Shown here in pieces: positions 23,536 through 36,497 of a DNA stretch of 64,000 bases (the stretch's first letter is position 1; the number at the start of each line of letters is the position of its first letter). The DNA is from Hysterangium stoloniferum (Eukaryota; Basidiomycota; Agaricomycetes; Hysterangiales; Hysterangiaceae), in assembly GCA_015178975.1 (NCBI GenBank), contig WHVD01000083.1:310001-374000 (forward strand). The letters run 5' to 3'. The translations under genes and the position numbers were made by a program. Under the pieces are notes generated by a model. It was not told the origin of the DNA. It worked only from the letters and a program-made list of their open reading frames with translations, and did no database searches.

Positions 23536-25300
23536 ATGTCTTCTACATCGCTGCCTACAGCAAGAGCAATCAAAGTCGACACTCGAGGGGCCGTTATTTT
23601 GCATGAAGAGTCTTTTGAGGTCAGTTCGCAGCAGGCTCTCAATCCAGCGTTTTAACGAACAAATTAGACGAGAGACAGCAGAGGAATATATCTTCCGAAC
23701 TACATTGAACCTGTGTCACATATCGCCGTTGATGTGTGTCCATTTCTAAGTCGGTGTGTGAGCCTTGCTGATGAAATGAGTAGATTGGTGGATCATTAGC
23801 CAAAGTGGTCTACTTCACTCGTTCACCAGAACCTTCGCCATCGCCACCTGTGTCGTCCTCTAGCCATGACCATGCGATCTCTATCAATGGGTCTCCTCCG
23901 CAAAAGCCTGGGACCCCTCCGGGGGATGTGTCACGACATCTCCGCAGCGGTGCATTGACGCCGCTCGCACTCGAAAATAGCTCAATCCCATTGGCCGAGG
24001 GCCTCTCCTCGAGACTTGCGAGCGTTAACACGTTGAAGCACTTTCCCGGTGGCTCTTTGAATTTTGAGCGCTTCGAGACCGCCTGCATCGACGATTGTGT
24101 GGACTTCATTCGCGAACTCATCAGTCGCTCGGCGTCAGTCAATGGCGTGTCGGAAGAGGAGATGAAGAAGAGTGTCCAGATCATGGCTACCGGAGGCGGC
24201 GCGCATCGCTTCTACGAGTTGTTCAGGGAAGAGCTCGGGGTGGAGGTACGTCGGGAGGACGAGATGGAGTGTCTTATCGAAGGACTGCGATTTATCACTC
24301 ATATACCGGAAGAAGTCTACTTCTTCTCCGACGAACTCATCTACTCTGTCTCTCATCAAAGTAAGGACGCTGCGTCATCCAAACAGCACGATCGTCTTCC
24401 GGACCCGTCACACGTATTGGAACGACCGTCACCCAGTCCTCCCAAGTACAACGTCTCATTCGCAACCCACGCGTTCCCCCAGTTCCCATGTTTACTTGTC
24501 AACATTGGTTCTGGTGTGTCGATCATCAAGGTGGACGAAGATGGGAACTTTGAGCGTGTCAGCGGAACCAGTTTAGGAGGCGGAACCCTGTGGGGTTTGC
24601 TTAACCTTCTGACACCTGCAACCACCTTTGACGGTGTGTCGCACCCATTCTCCGTTCACCATTGCGTTCTTGAATGCTGACGTTTTGTTCTTCTGTCCAG
24701 AAATGCTGGACCTCGCTGAGAAGGGAGACAACTCGAGCGTAGACATGCTCGTCGGCGACATTTACGGCCAGGACTACTCGAAACTCGGCCTAAAGTCGAC
24801 CATGATCGCATCGTCGTTCGGAAAGGTATTCAAGAAGGGAGAAGACGGTCAGAAGCGCAACTTCTCGCCCGAAGACATCAGTCGCAGCCTGCTGTATGCC
24901 ATTAGTAACAATATTGGACAGGTTGCGTGGGTGGAATTCGATGACGATCCCGTATATGACTCTCAATGCCTCCTTTGCAGATATATGAACGCTGAGAAAT
25001 ACAATCTGAATAAAATATACTTCGGAGGCTGCTTTATTCGAGGTCAGCTGGCAAACGTATTTATCGTCTTGCCCATGTATTGACGATATCTCTTCAGGCC
25101 ACGCCGCTACTGTAACAACACTTTCATACGCTATCCGTTTCTGGAGCAAAGGCACTAAGCGAGCGCTATTCCTGCGCCATGAAGGCTTCTTGTAAGTCAT
25201 CTATAGCCACATTTGTGAGACACGCTTCCTTGCTAATAACAATACCAAACTCAACAGAGGGTCCATCGGAGCATGGATCAAAAACATCGATGTACAATAG
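23536..25300 (+). CDS. CAB1: Pantothenate kinase (eukaryotic type II)
   Basis: Catalyses ATP-dependent phosphorylation of pantothenate, the first step of coenzyme A synthesis. Seven exons join without a frame break: 23536-23619, 23668-23733, 23784-24633, 24701-24926, 24981-25042, 25098-25191 and 25258-25300; introns are 48-67 nt, all GT-AG. The protein, about 474 residues, starts MSSTSLPTARAIKVDTRGAV. Motifs in order are HIAVDIGGSLAKVVYF (phosphate 1, ATP site), MATGGGAHRF, NIGSGVSIIKV, GTSLGGGTLWGL, EKGDNSSVDMLVGDIYG, NNIGQVAYM, FGGCFIRGHAATV and FLRHEGFLGSIGA. All are expected in order for eukaryotic PanK. The N-terminus before the kinase core is fungal-like. An upstream in-frame ATG at 23506 is possible, but the protein similarity begins at 23536. 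The gene looks intact and has normal CpG use, marking the end of the gene-rich side. Confidence 0.95.
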
Positions 25301-26520
25301 ACACGGACATACAATTTTTATATCCGCGGACTGGAAATTCCAACCTTAGACCAATGTACTAATATTTTATGCTGAGACTATCTATTTGAATTTATGTAGC
25401 CATGTTCGTGCGTTAGGGACGTGTTCGTGATCTGCGTCCATTGTGCTCTCTCTTGTCCTCACTTGCAGCTACTGAACAATGGTCGAACCGTCATGGCCTT
25501 CATATCAATCTCACATTGTTCGAACGCCCTTGGATCGCTCCGAACGGCGCGTATACGGAGCAGCTCAAGTTGACCGAATACACCTGTACCCCATGGCCGG
25601 CCACTGAAGACCTTCAAGTATTTCACATCGAATATAGAATGATTTCTGAAGACAATAACCGTTTTGTGCAACCTGTCGCCGATTTTGATATTCAATTGAC
25701 TATCTTTTTGAGCGCTTTTGATGCTATCTAGTCTTGCAAGCAATCGTCTGAGAAGGAACAATAATGACAGCACCGTCGGCTGCAAGGGTGGCCTTATTTC
25801 CCCCATACGAATGCATAGCCGATCCAGTTCAGTGATTGCGGCTACAATGAAATTCACCAGACTGCTGATCTGGTCAATATAAGATTAAATATTCAAAGGT
25901 TTGTAATTCTTGTGTTTTTGCAAGTATTTAGTGATGAGGGTGTAAAATGTCTTGCACTGATATATGAAATAAATTTGTAAAATTCAATAAAATATATTAA
26001 CTTTGTTGTTTTGCATGATCTGGCCTGTTCAACTGGAAATGATGATGAAACACCCTACTCCTACGTCAGGGAAATGGGAATTTGTCAGCTGCCCTAGATA
26101 GCTCACATAGTATGCCTAGTTAGTCTATATATTTAGTGGTATTTCTTTTTTGATGACTTGGTCTATACTAGCCATCTTGGGGGGTGTGCTAATTATGCTA
26201 GCTGTCTCGTGTGCCCACTAGCTATGCTAGTTATCTCACACAACTAACTATGCTAGCTGTCTCATGCACCAACTAGCCTTGCTAGCCGTCTCACATGCCA
26301 ACTAGGTATGCTAGCCATCTCACGCACCAACTAGCTATCATTGTTTGAGGCTAGGTGCTCTAGGATCAATACAGACAATAGAAAAAAAGGTCAAGTGGAG
26401 GTATGCATGCTACCTTAGATGTTTATTAGGTAGCATTCCTCGACTGGCTTCTTTATGCACACTTTGATACATTTATTAAATTTATTAATCATTAATTATT
26501 AACTAGTAGGAATGGCAGAA
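25301..26520. other. Boundary region: weak open frame, then CTAGC-rich tandem repeat
   Basis: A minus-strand frame of 132 codons (25857-25459) and an overlapping plus frame lie behind the kinase; neither shows a motif. From about 26165 to 26340 a roughly 30-bp unit around CTAGCTATGCTAGC...TCTCAC...CCAACTAG repeats five or six times with drift. From about 26 kb on CpG becomes scarce by eye. Confidence 0.45.
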
Positions 26521-26733
26521 ATTCTATTCAAAATATCATGGCAATTAACTTTAGGAGAATGGTGTGAAATGAGTGAACAAAAGAATGGCCATGCAGTGCA
26601 ATGAGAGGATGAGTTGGAAGAATTGAATCAATGTAGGACATATGTATGTATGTGGGAACAACAGCATGCAAAACAATGGTAGCAATGTATGAGAAAAGGA
26701 GGCTAGGCTGGGGCAGACATAGGGTCATGGGGA

Positions 26734-27271
26734 TTGAGTACAGCCTCCTGCTCAGCTATTGCTGCAAGTTCAGCCCCTAGGGTGGCATTAGACAATCCAG
26801 GTGTGAATACTATGTGGGGCTTTTTGTCATTAGGAATTTTTGCATGTTCCCTAAATATATATGATAATTATTTAATCATCAGGAAAAAAATCAAAAACAT
26901 ACCTGCCATTAATCCAAAGTGCCTTTTGCACTTTGGCACAGTTGACAGGATTCTCCTCCTCAAAAACTTTCAATCCATGGATGTACTCTTCATAGTGCCC
27001 AAAATACTGAGCACCATTAAATCTGCCAGCCTTGATGCTTTGGTCAGTCATATTGTGGAGGTGCATAATGAACCTAAAATAAATGATGCCACATCAGATA
27101 AAACAATAAGACTTGTGGGTGACTTACAATTGTACATGCTAGAGCAATAGTTGGAAACAGCATAGGGTTGATGGCAGTGGGATCATGCACAGTGAGGGGA
27201 GGATTGCCTCTAAAATGCAAGAATATTGATGATTTGTTGGATGCTCAGATGTTCAAATGCACCCTGTCACA
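26734..27271. other. Probable transposon-derived stretch, unassigned
   Basis: A plus frame (26734-27150) and a minus frame (27066-26872) overlap. The minus product reads like transposase sequence (HLHNMTDQSIKAGRFNGAQY), but I cannot place it in a family. No terminal repeats are visible. Confidence 0.3.
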
Positions 27272-27276
27272 CAGTA

Positions 27277-28294
27277 TGTTACGACTGGAATTCCTGCCGG
27301 ACTCCAGGCACTAACTTATATGCACCTGCACCCTATACACACCGATTGTCAGTTTACTGGAATTCCTGCTGGACTCTGTACGTCAGACTTGTCCACACTC
27401 GACTTCATTACTTCATGTATCAGTCACTGGAATACCCACCAGACTCCATCCCTGTCTATGTCTGACCCCATCCCACGCATCAGTCACTGGACCCTGCTTG
27501 GAAAACCTGTCATCCCTCTAACTGAGCCCCGTTCCTGTTATAGTCAAATGACCTGTCACGATTTGGACTCCGCTCCTGCTCTGTTCCTGTTATGGTTTTA
27601 TGACCTGTCATGATTTGGACTCCACTCCGTTCCATCCTATTCCTAACACCAAGTTTGGTGTTTACTTATCTTGTTTTATGTTTGTTAGTTTCATTTTCAT
27701 TATTACTGGATTTGGTATGTTATTCATTCCACAGTCTATATAGTCTGGCAGATGTTGTACATACAATCCAGTCAGAAAATCAGCTTAAATTCTCCCCAGT
27801 AATCTTAGTATATTTTCTGCTCTAAATTCCTCTTTGAATTACACCACTCTCACTAGTCAGAGCCCATAGGCTCCAATGCATCTATCGCTCAACCTCCAAC
27901 TCATCTATCTCAACTCCCTGACCTCTCGACCCATGACCTCTTGACCCACGACCTCTTGACCCACGACCTCTTGACCCACGACCTCTTGACCCACGACCTC
28001 TTGACCCACGACCTCTTGACCCACGACCTCTTGACCCACGACCTCTTGACCCACGACCTCTTGACCCACGACCTCTTGACCCACGACCTCTTGACCCACG
28101 ACCTCTTGACCCACGACCTCTTGACCCACGACCTCTTGACCCATGAACTCTGCCCGGACTGCCCGGGATTCCCATCTGCCTGTTTGAAATTGGACAAGAT
28201 GATCTCGTGAGGGCGCAGCCTATAAGCTGAAGCCAAGTCCTACTGGATTTCCCACAGGTTTCTCCGGAAACCCTCTGTGTATGCACCCTTAACA
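27277..28294 (+). mobile_element. Solo LTR (family A) with CAGTA target duplication and 15-bp minisatellite
   Basis: It starts TGTTACGACTGG and ends CACCCTTAACA. CAGTA flanks it at 27272-27276 and 28295-28299. Inside, about 27944-28140, a 15-bp unit CCACGACCTCTTGAC is repeated about 13 times with almost no change. It is related along its length to the LTRs at 29067, 33391, 50361 and 51759. Apparent repeat proteins on both strands here are translations of the minisatellite. Confidence 0.85.
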
Positions 28295-28359
28295 CAGTAT
28301 TTCCTATAGGGATATTAGTATAATGTTGACACTGTGGATAGCTACTTACACGAGGTGAT

Positions 28360-29035
28360 GCCACACTAGGGGGATATCTGAAAACTATTAAGTATACCAA
28401 ATTCTAATATACTCTAAAGGTCATTTAAACATCTGGGATGTGATTCAAACATAATTTGGTTTTTAAAACTTTTTGAAAGTTTTAAACTCTAAAGAATCTT
28501 TCCAGACACAAGTAGACAATAAAAAAAATTAGTAGTTTGAAACACTAATACTTTTTAAAAAAATAGACACATTTAGATAGTCCATTCCATGCATATGTAT
28601 ATCATTGGCACCTCTAAATACATATGTATTACTTCAGAATGGATCTGTCAATCTGAACAGATTTCTACTTGATTCAACATACCCAGAATATATAGGTGGT
28701 TTCACTTAATAAAGACAGCTGTAGTTATGAAAAATTTCCAATAATATTTTACATATTTTACATGGAAATAACTACATTACAATTTAAAAAAAACAAAGTA
28801 CTAATAAAAGTATTAGTAGGTATCTGTAAAAGGAAGGAAATTATATACAATGGAATTTCTTAAATAACTATGGGTTGTATAAAACATAATATGGAGAACT
28901 ATTTCTGATGATTGTTTTTTGACAATATAATTGTTTCAGAATAGATATCACTATTTAAAGATGGAGTTTTGTAAAAATATAAATTTTCCCAATAAACATC
29001 TGATATTATAATGATTACGGACAACCTCCATACAT
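28360..29035 (+). mobile_element. ~660-bp AT-rich interspersed repeat (copy 1)
   Basis: This stretch matches the reverse complement of about 47275-47930 over most of its length. Shared landmarks include CATCTGGGATGTGATTCAAACATAATTTG-like sequence at 28430-28460 and a GGTGGTTTCACTTAATAAAG segment near 28695. One end reads GACAACCTCC and the other contains a GGGGGAT/GGAGGAT block, so short terminal inverted repeats are possible. No protein-coding capacity. A non-autonomous DNA element is the likely nature. Confidence 0.6.
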
Positions 29036-29066
29036 GACAACTTGTCAATGTGTCATTGTGTTGTTG

Positions 29067-29885
29067 TGTTATGACTGGAAATCCTGCCAGACTCTGGGCA
29101 CTAACTTATATGCACCTGCACCCTCCATGCACCAATTATCAGTTTACCAGAATACCCACCGGACTCTGTACATCAGACCTGTCCACACTTGTCCTTCATT
29201 ACTTCATGTGTCAGTCACTGGAATACCCACCAGACTCTGCTCCTGTCTATCTCTGACTCTGTCCCATGCACCAGTCACCGGACCCCACTTGGAAAACCCA
29301 ACAGCTCTCTAACTGAGCCCTGTTCCCATTATGGTCAAATGACCTGTCACAATTCGGACTCCGCTCCCACCCCATTCCTGTTATGGCTTTATGACCTGTC
29401 ATGATTCAGACTCCGCTCCATTCCATTCCATTCCTAACACCAAGTTTGGTGTTTATTTATCTCGTTTCATGTTTGCTAGTTTAGTTTTCATTATTACTGG
29501 ATTTGGTATGTTATTCATTCCACAGTCTATATAGTCTGGCAGATGTTGTACATACAATCCAGTCAGAAAATCAGCTTAGATTCTCCCCAGTAATCTCAGT
29601 ATATTTTCTGCTCTATTCTCCTCTTTGAAACACACCACTCTTACTCGTCGGAGCCCATAGGCTCCGACCCATCTATCACTTGACCTCTGACCTATTTATC
29701 TCGACCCCCCAACCTCTCAACCCATGAACCCCTCCTGGACTCCCTGGGATTCCCATCCACCCATTTGAAATTGGACAAGACAATCTCGCAAGGGTGCAGC
29801 CTATAAAGCTGAAGCCAAGTCCTACCAGCTTTCCTGTGGGTTTCTTTAGAAACCCTCCAATAAGCTCTGTGCACGACTCTTAACA
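29067..29885 (+). mobile_element. Solo LTR (family A) with TGTTG target duplication
   Basis: It starts TGTTATGACTGG, ends GACTCTTAACA, and is flanked by TGTTG at 29062-29066 and 29886-29890. It is about 819 bp. Unlike its relatives it has no expanded minisatellite; the corresponding place (about 29685-29720) has only two or three irregular units. Confidence 0.85.
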
Positions 29886-31250
29886 TGTTGTCACATGAAG
29901 TGCTGCACCTCTACACAAACACTTGGATGTTCTTAATTTAAGAGATGGGATTTATGCCAGGAGATTACAGATATTCAGAGTTCCAAAGAGTTCCAAAATA
30001 TCAAGCATAAGGAAGGAATAAGAAACTAAGTCAATATCAGATCTAAGGTAAAGTACAAATTCACAGAAACTAATATAAGTTCTCTCATTATTGTATTACA
30101 AACTAAGATCACAATAAGACAGATTCAGAAAGTATTTCGAAATGGAAATACAAAATGAATGAATATTTGTCAGCAGACAAGTTACCAAATGTGGAACATG
30201 GGGTCTGGAAGTATGGGGACTATAAATGTTCTGTAGTTGGAAATCAGGTTGGATGTCAAGTTGGAAAGTCAGATTGGAGATTTGTGGCAGAAAGTCAGAT
30301 AATTACAGATGATCAAGTATCTGGGAATGGGTCATAACAACCACCCTAGGCTTTGATTATGTAATGTGATGTAATTTGAAGCCTTGAGTATGTGAAGTTA
30401 AAAGGAAACAACCCAATTCTTGAAATAATAAGTAAAATACAATAAAATCACTAAAATAGAAAATAAATTCTGGAAAAGTAAGGGATCAGTACCTCCAACC
30501 ATGGTATCACTGCCCACAGCACCCTGACACTTGTGTCAATATGGTTTTCCCTCTTCATCATCCTGTTCTATCTCCATCCTGATGCTTTCCCATTACCCAT
30601 TCTACTTGTAAACAATATTTTGCCACCTCATACCCTCTAGAATGCTTTTACCACATTGTATTTAGTTCTAGTATGATACCTACCCTTTCCTGTGCTTCCT
30701 TTGACCCATCACAGCTTCCCACTTCCTTGATCAGTCTTCTGCTCATCCATTCCAACATTGTATAAATTTCCTACCATGTATGCTACTACTCTTCAGTTCT
30801 AATATTGACTTATATTACCCCCATGTAGTCTTCAGTCTACTTACTCCCTCCCTAATACCCTCCAAGGCATTGTCAGCAAGCCATGACTCTCTATCTTATG
30901 ACTCTTAGTATGTATATCAGCCCCCTGGTTGAGTGAGCTAAGTATTGTCTTCAGTTCTTATCATACTATCTGCTCTGTTCAAAATACTGGAGCATCTTAA
31001 CAGTTTATATGAGGGTACAACACATACTGTAAGTTGAAGCCAAGTTCCACCCATTTTATAGAGTCAGATCTCTTAACTAGTATGGTCTCTATCATTGGCC
31101 CCCCAACATAGAGCCTCCTCCTACCCCTTGCTTAGATGTTAACACTGATGCTATGTATTATGTATCCAGTCTATTTTCACAAGTTTTCCGATGCCAGAGG
31201 GTGGGGAGAGTAGAATGAGGTTGTGGGGAGCCAAATGACTGGGATCCTCA
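29886..31250. other. AT-rich repeat region, includes the 3' LTR of the minus-strand gypsy element
   Basis: No gene. A minus-strand GGGGGG tract at 31256-31261 is followed a few bases on by TGTGAGGATCCC (from about 31252 leftwards). This is how a polypurine tract and 3' LTR start look. The left end of that LTR is not clear. The part near 30345-30500 resembles the tail of the solo LTR at 44092-45307. Confidence 0.4.
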
Positions 31251-31252
31251 CA

Positions 31253-33390
31253 GTATCCCCCCATTAGGTCGAGACCCTTCAAGACCTCTCTGGAAAATGA
31301 CATTGGGAAACTCATATGAAAAGCTATAAAACAAGAAGAGAGATGGGGCAACAGGGAATGATGAAGTGACTCTAGGGAAAAGGTACTAGGGTCAATGAAG
31401 GTGATTACATGGTCAAAAGGGGTGCTGGCTTTCCTGGATTTACAGTATGAAAGTCTAGAACACCTTTGGGGGCATTTCCACGTTCAGTGGCTAGGACCCA
31501 AGATGTTTCTTCATCTGTACCCCCATAGCCAGACCACTTAACTAGGTAAAGTAACTTGCAGGCACATTATCTGTGATCAATTTTGGAGTCTAGAACAGCT
31601 TCAATTTCAAATTTGGGCTCCCCATCTACAATGACAGGTGGAGGAGGTTGGATGTGATCAGGGATGGTATTTGGCATGGCTGGTTCCAAGAATGTGTGCC
31701 AGTCCATATAATAATCTCATATGGGCTGAGGTATTTTTCAGCAAGCTTTTTGGTAGGCTGGGTAGTCTGAAGGAACTCAGCTTGATTGAAAACATGGTTG
31801 CCAATTTTGAAGTCAGGTGCTTGTAAGTGTCAGCAGTCTGCTGACTTCCAGGGAAATATCTGAGTATCAAGTATGGACTGCCAGAGGTTGGGATAGAGTT
31901 TGTCCAGATCAGTTATGAACTCTTGGCATGAGTGGAGGCCAGATCACATTCTGGATTGACTGAAATGTTAGGGTTGTAACCTTTGTTCACAAAGAAAGGG
32001 GAAACCCATTGTTATAGGCAAATTCAGTGAGGGGAAGGAGGTCTTACCAATTGTCCTGTTGATAGTTGCAATAGATATTTAAGGTATTGTTCCAATGTTT
32101 TGTTGACTTGCTTGGTCTGTCCATTGCCTTCTGGGTGGTGCCCTGAAGTGAAATGTAATTTCATGTCAAGGGCAGTGCCAAGTGACTTAAAGAAATGGGA
32201 GATGAATTTGGAGCCCTGATCTGACTTGATATGTGTTGGAACACTGTGTTTCGAGAAAACATGGATAATGAATAGTTTTGCAAGTTATTGGGAGGTAATT
32301 GTGTTGTGTGTAGCTATGAAAATACTTTGTTTAGTGAATCTATCAACAACAACTAAGATGGAGGGAAAGAACTGTGTGGCAGGGAGGTGCTCAATGAAAT
32401 CCATGGAGATTGAGTTCCATGGAAGCTCCAGGATGGGGAGTTGCTTTAATAGACCATAGTGTTTGTGTCTCTGGGCTTTGGATTACATACAGGTGGGACT
32501 TGTAATAGCCTTGTACAAGTGTGTGGAGGCCCAGCCAGGTGTATTCATGATGGATAATACTGAGGGTTTTGTTAGATCCATAGTGGCCAGAGATTGGGTG
32601 GTCTTGAGCATGCTGAAGGACATGCAAACAAAGTGTTCTGCAGTTGGGGACATAGATTCTGCCATCTAGGCAGATAAAACCACTCAAGTCTTGAGTCCAT
32701 TGGGGGGCCAATGGGTTGTTAGGGTTGTCAAGATGGGCACTAGTAATTAGGTCATTTTGGAGGTCTGAAAGGATGTCCTGGTGGAGTTTGGTAACATCCA
32801 TAATGGTGATGCCAAGACATATGGGTGAGACTAGAGAACTAGTGTGAAGGGATGCTGTGATTTGGGCAGAGGTGAAGATAGGCTTCAGATTATGTGGGTT
32901 TACTGTTACATAGTTATGGTCACTTCTTTAAGGTGACATCCCACCATCTAGTCATGGTGTTTGGTTTGCTGCCCAGGTTGCCAGGCCAAAAATGAATTAT
33001 GAGGTTAAATTGGGAGAGATAGTCTGACTATTGGGCTTGCTGGTGAGTAAGAAGCTCAGTGGTGGTGAAGTATTCTCAAGTCTTGTGGTCAGTGACAATG
33101 TCAATTGGGGTCCCTGAACCTTTGAGGCCTTGACACCCAAAAATGGCAAGGAGTTCTTTATCATGGACATCATAATTGAGTTCTGTAAAGGTTAAGGTTC
33201 TGGAAAGGAAGGCAGCTGGGTGAATTTCTCCATCAAGTGTCATAATGGAAAGAATTGCAGCTAGGGCATAATCAGACACATCAGTTTCAAAAATTATCAG
33301 GTGGTCCAGTTGCCAGCATGTGAGTACAGGTGCCAATACAAAGGTATCTTTGAGTTGTTGAAATGTGCATTGAGATGCGAAGTTCCATGG
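31253..33390 (-). pseudogene. Ty3/gypsy pol, downstream half (RNase H, integrase, chromodomain)
   Basis: On the minus strand the order is RNase H (33390-33050; VSDYALAAILS, HDKELLAIF, VTDHKT), integrase zinc region (about 32800-32500; SGHYGSNKT), integrase core (about 32410-32090), then a chromodomain near 31620-31480 (LLYLVKWSGYGG). The integrase shows MDFIEHL and SDQGSKFIS, but the catalytic Glu motif reads GNGQTKQVN, so Glu is replaced by Lys. Several frame breaks are present. The upstream half of the same element continues at 45444, because an insertion at 33391 splits it; across the junction the usual APWNF sequence of gypsy proteins is recovered. Confidence 0.8.
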
Positions 33391-34223
33391 TGTTAGGACC
33401 AGAAAGCCTGGCAGGCTCCAGACCCCATCCTACATGCACCCAACTCTCTATACCAGGTTACAGTTACCTGGAAAACCTGCCAGCCTCTGGACTTGCACAT
33501 ATCAAACCTATCTGCATCAGTCATCAGACAACCCACCAGGACCCACACACAACTAACCTGCCTATGCCTGACTCTGCCAGGACCCACACACAACTAACCT
33601 GTCTATGTCTGACTCTGTTTCACACACCAGTCACTGGACTCTGCCCAGACAACCCATCAGCTCTCTAACTGAGCCCCATCCCCATTATGGTCAAATGACC
33701 TGTTGTGTTTCAGACCCCGCTCCTGTTCTGTTCCCATTATGGGCAAACAACCTGTCATGTTTTGGACTCTGCCTCTGTTCCATTCTGTCCCTAACACCTA
33801 GTTTGGTGTTTACTCATCTCATTTCATGATTACTTGTTTTGGTTTTATTATTACTGGATTTGGTATTGCATACATTCCACAGTCTATATAGTCTAGCTGA
33901 TGTTTGTATGTAAACTCTGGTCAGAAAATTGACTTAGTTCTCCCCCAGTAACTTAAGCATATATACCACTCTATTTCCCCACCTCACATCCTTGTAAAAC
34001 TATGCTATTGACCTCGTCAGAGCCTGCAGGCTCCAACCAGCTGACATCCTGACCTCTCCACCTCTCAACTATCTCCCAGACTCCCTGGGTTTCCCATCTG
34101 CCTGTTTGAAATTGGACATCATGATCTCATGAGGGTGCAGCCTATGAGCTGAAGCCAAGTCCTACTGGATTATCTGTGGGTTTCCTCAGGAACACTCTGC
34201 TAAGCTCTGCATATCCCTTAACA
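33391..34223 (+). repeat. Left LTR (family A), 833 bp
   Basis: Starts TGTTAGGACCAG and ends ATCCCTTAACA. It lacks the long minisatellite; only short CCTCTCAAC-type units occur near 34050-34070. Confidence 0.75.
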
Positions 34224-34259
34224 GTATTTTCTGACCTGGACTCACAGATTGTGTCAAGA

Positions 34260-36490
34260 TGCTACCAAGAAGAAAAGCACCTGTACAGGAAAACATACCT
34301 GGACCCTCAACTCTTCATTCCCCACTTACTTTGTATACCAGTCAGACACTCATGAACCAGCTGGATGCCATGGATGTGTAAGAATATGCAATGGGATTTC
34401 ATGTGGGTGAGGGGATGACAAAGTCCCTACTGAAATACATGTGATGACTAAGCTACTGTACAGTACTAAATAGCCAAGTGTAGTCTCAACGGCCTGCAAT
34501 ATTCTAACAGGATGAACCCCATATCAAAGAAGTCCTGGAAAACCCAGACAATTCTGAGCATGAGGATGAGTCTGTGGCCCCCAACAAGGGCAAAGGTGTT
34601 GAAAATCCCTTGTCTAATGAGTGACCACAGTTCAGTGGCCCCTGTGATCTCTACAGCACCCATGGCATCCCCAGAACCCATGGCACCTCCATCCTATGCT
34701 GCAGTGTTTATCATAGCTATGAAAATGGATGGATCCCAGGCATTCACTATCAATTTGAAAATTGATGAAGCAACCAGTCATTTTTCAACCCTGGCATCTG
34801 AGCAATCTGCAAACCTAGAAGGCATCCCCAAGAAATGCCATGATTTCACAGATGTTTTTAGTAAGTGTAAAGCTGACCGGCTTCTGCCCCACAGAGAGTA
34901 TGACTTAAAAATTGACCTTGAAGAAGGTGCCCAGCCACCCCTTGGATATACATATCTACCTGCTGTCCTCCATGGAACTTTCTGCAATCTGGGATTTCCT
35001 GGATGAACATTTGTCCATAGGTTTTATCAGACCCTTGAAATCTCCTTTTGGAGCACCTGTTCTGTTTGTTAAGAAGAAGGATGGATCCCTTAGACTATGT
35101 GTTGATCAGAGGACTCAATGCTGTCACAAAAAAGGATAAGTATCCACTCCCACTTATATTGGACCTGTTCAATGCTCCAGGGAATGCCTGGATATATACC
35201 AAGATAGACCTTAAACATGCCTACCACTTGGTCTGGATCTCCATGGGATGAGTGGAAAACCACTTTCAGGACCTGTTATGGGGCTTTTGAGTGGTTGGTG
35301 ATGCCCTTTGGACTCACCAATGCTCTGTCTGTTTTTCAACATTTTATTAATGATATTTTCTCTCACATGCTTGATGTGTGCATCATTGTTTACTTGGATG
35401 ACATTCTTATCTACTCTGAGGACCCCATGGAGCACAACAAACAAGTCTGTGAAGTTCTCCAGAGACTCAGACAACATGGTTATTTGCAAATGGTAAAAAA
35501 TGTACTTTTGACACAGACTCCATGGAGTATCTAGGTTTCATTATGGGACCTGGCAGACTCCGAATGGATGAAGCCAAAGTACAAGTCATCAAATATTGGC
35601 CAGAACCCAGAAAAGTCAAAGATATACAATCTTTCCTTGGCTTTGCCAATTTTTACTGATGGTTTATCCACAGGTATTCCAAAATCATGGTCCCCCTTAC
35701 TCATCTTATGTGCAAGGGTTCCCTGTGGAATTTTGATGATAAGTGTCAAAAAGCTTTCAATCTTTTAAAAGATTTGTTTTCTTCAGCTCCAATCATTTCA
35801 CATTGGAAACTGGACATTCCACTCATTGTTGAGACAGACACCTCAGACTATGCACTTGGAACAATTTTGTCTATCCAGGACTCAGATGGAGAAGTTCACC
35901 CCATGGCTTTTCTGTCCTGGACTTTTTCTGGACCAGAGCTCAATTATGCTCCATGACAAGGAACTCCTAGCAATTTTTGCAGCCTTCAAATCATGGCAAG
36001 ACTATTTGGAGGGCATGGGAATTCTGATTGATGTTGTAACAGATCACAAAAACCTGGAATATTTTTCAACTATGACTATGTAACTTTTGACCCATCAGCA
36101 GGACCACTGGTCTGAATACCTGTCTGCTTTCAATATGATCATCCCTTTTTGACCTGGCCACCTCAGCAGCAAACCCAATACTTTAACTAGACAATGGGAC
36201 ATCTATCCTAAAGAGGGGAGCAATGACTATGCCACAGTAAACCCGCATAACTTGAAACCCATTTTCACAAACCAGCAGCTTACTGCATCAGTCTGTGTGA
36301 CATTCCTCATCCATCCCATCATTTGTGGAATTATCATTATGGATATCAAGAAACTACATCAAGATATTCTATCAGCAATTCCACTGAATCCAATAACTAA
36401 AGCACACCTTGACAAGCATGGTTTCATTAGACTTGACAATCACATATATGTACCAGACTCCAGTACACACATGACCATCCACTCTTGGGA
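34260..36490 (+). pseudogene. Ty3/gypsy gag start and pol (protease-RT-RNase H), truncated
   Basis: A gag-like start (MLPRRKAPVQENIPG) lies at 34260, followed by a linker (34512 on) and the pre-RT segment FTDVFSKCKADRLLPHREYD. Reverse transcriptase spans about 34990-35560, with [25 protein letters not shown] and an intact YLDD box at 35391-35402. The tether SFLGFANFY and the RNase H motifs TDTSDYALG and HDKELLAIFAAF (35835-35990) follow. The integrase breaks off after its first zinc-region residues at about 36490, where the miniature LTR element begins. Frameshifts occur near 34960, 35245, 35530, 35955 and 36080, so no polyprotein can be made. The region 34443-34508 is a scrap of the copia LTR at 906-1383. 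Confidence 0.8.
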
Positions 36491-36497
36491 CACTTTG

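Noticed and set aside
25459..25857. A 132-codon minus-strand frame behind pantothenate kinase
   Set aside because: No recognisable motif, no partner exon, and overlapped by an equally long plus frame; kept only as a remark in the boundary region.
27882..28400. Repeat proteins of the GRGSR, HDLLT or VVGQE type on both strands
   Set aside because: Translations of a 15-bp minisatellite within a solo LTR; no start context, introns or domain.
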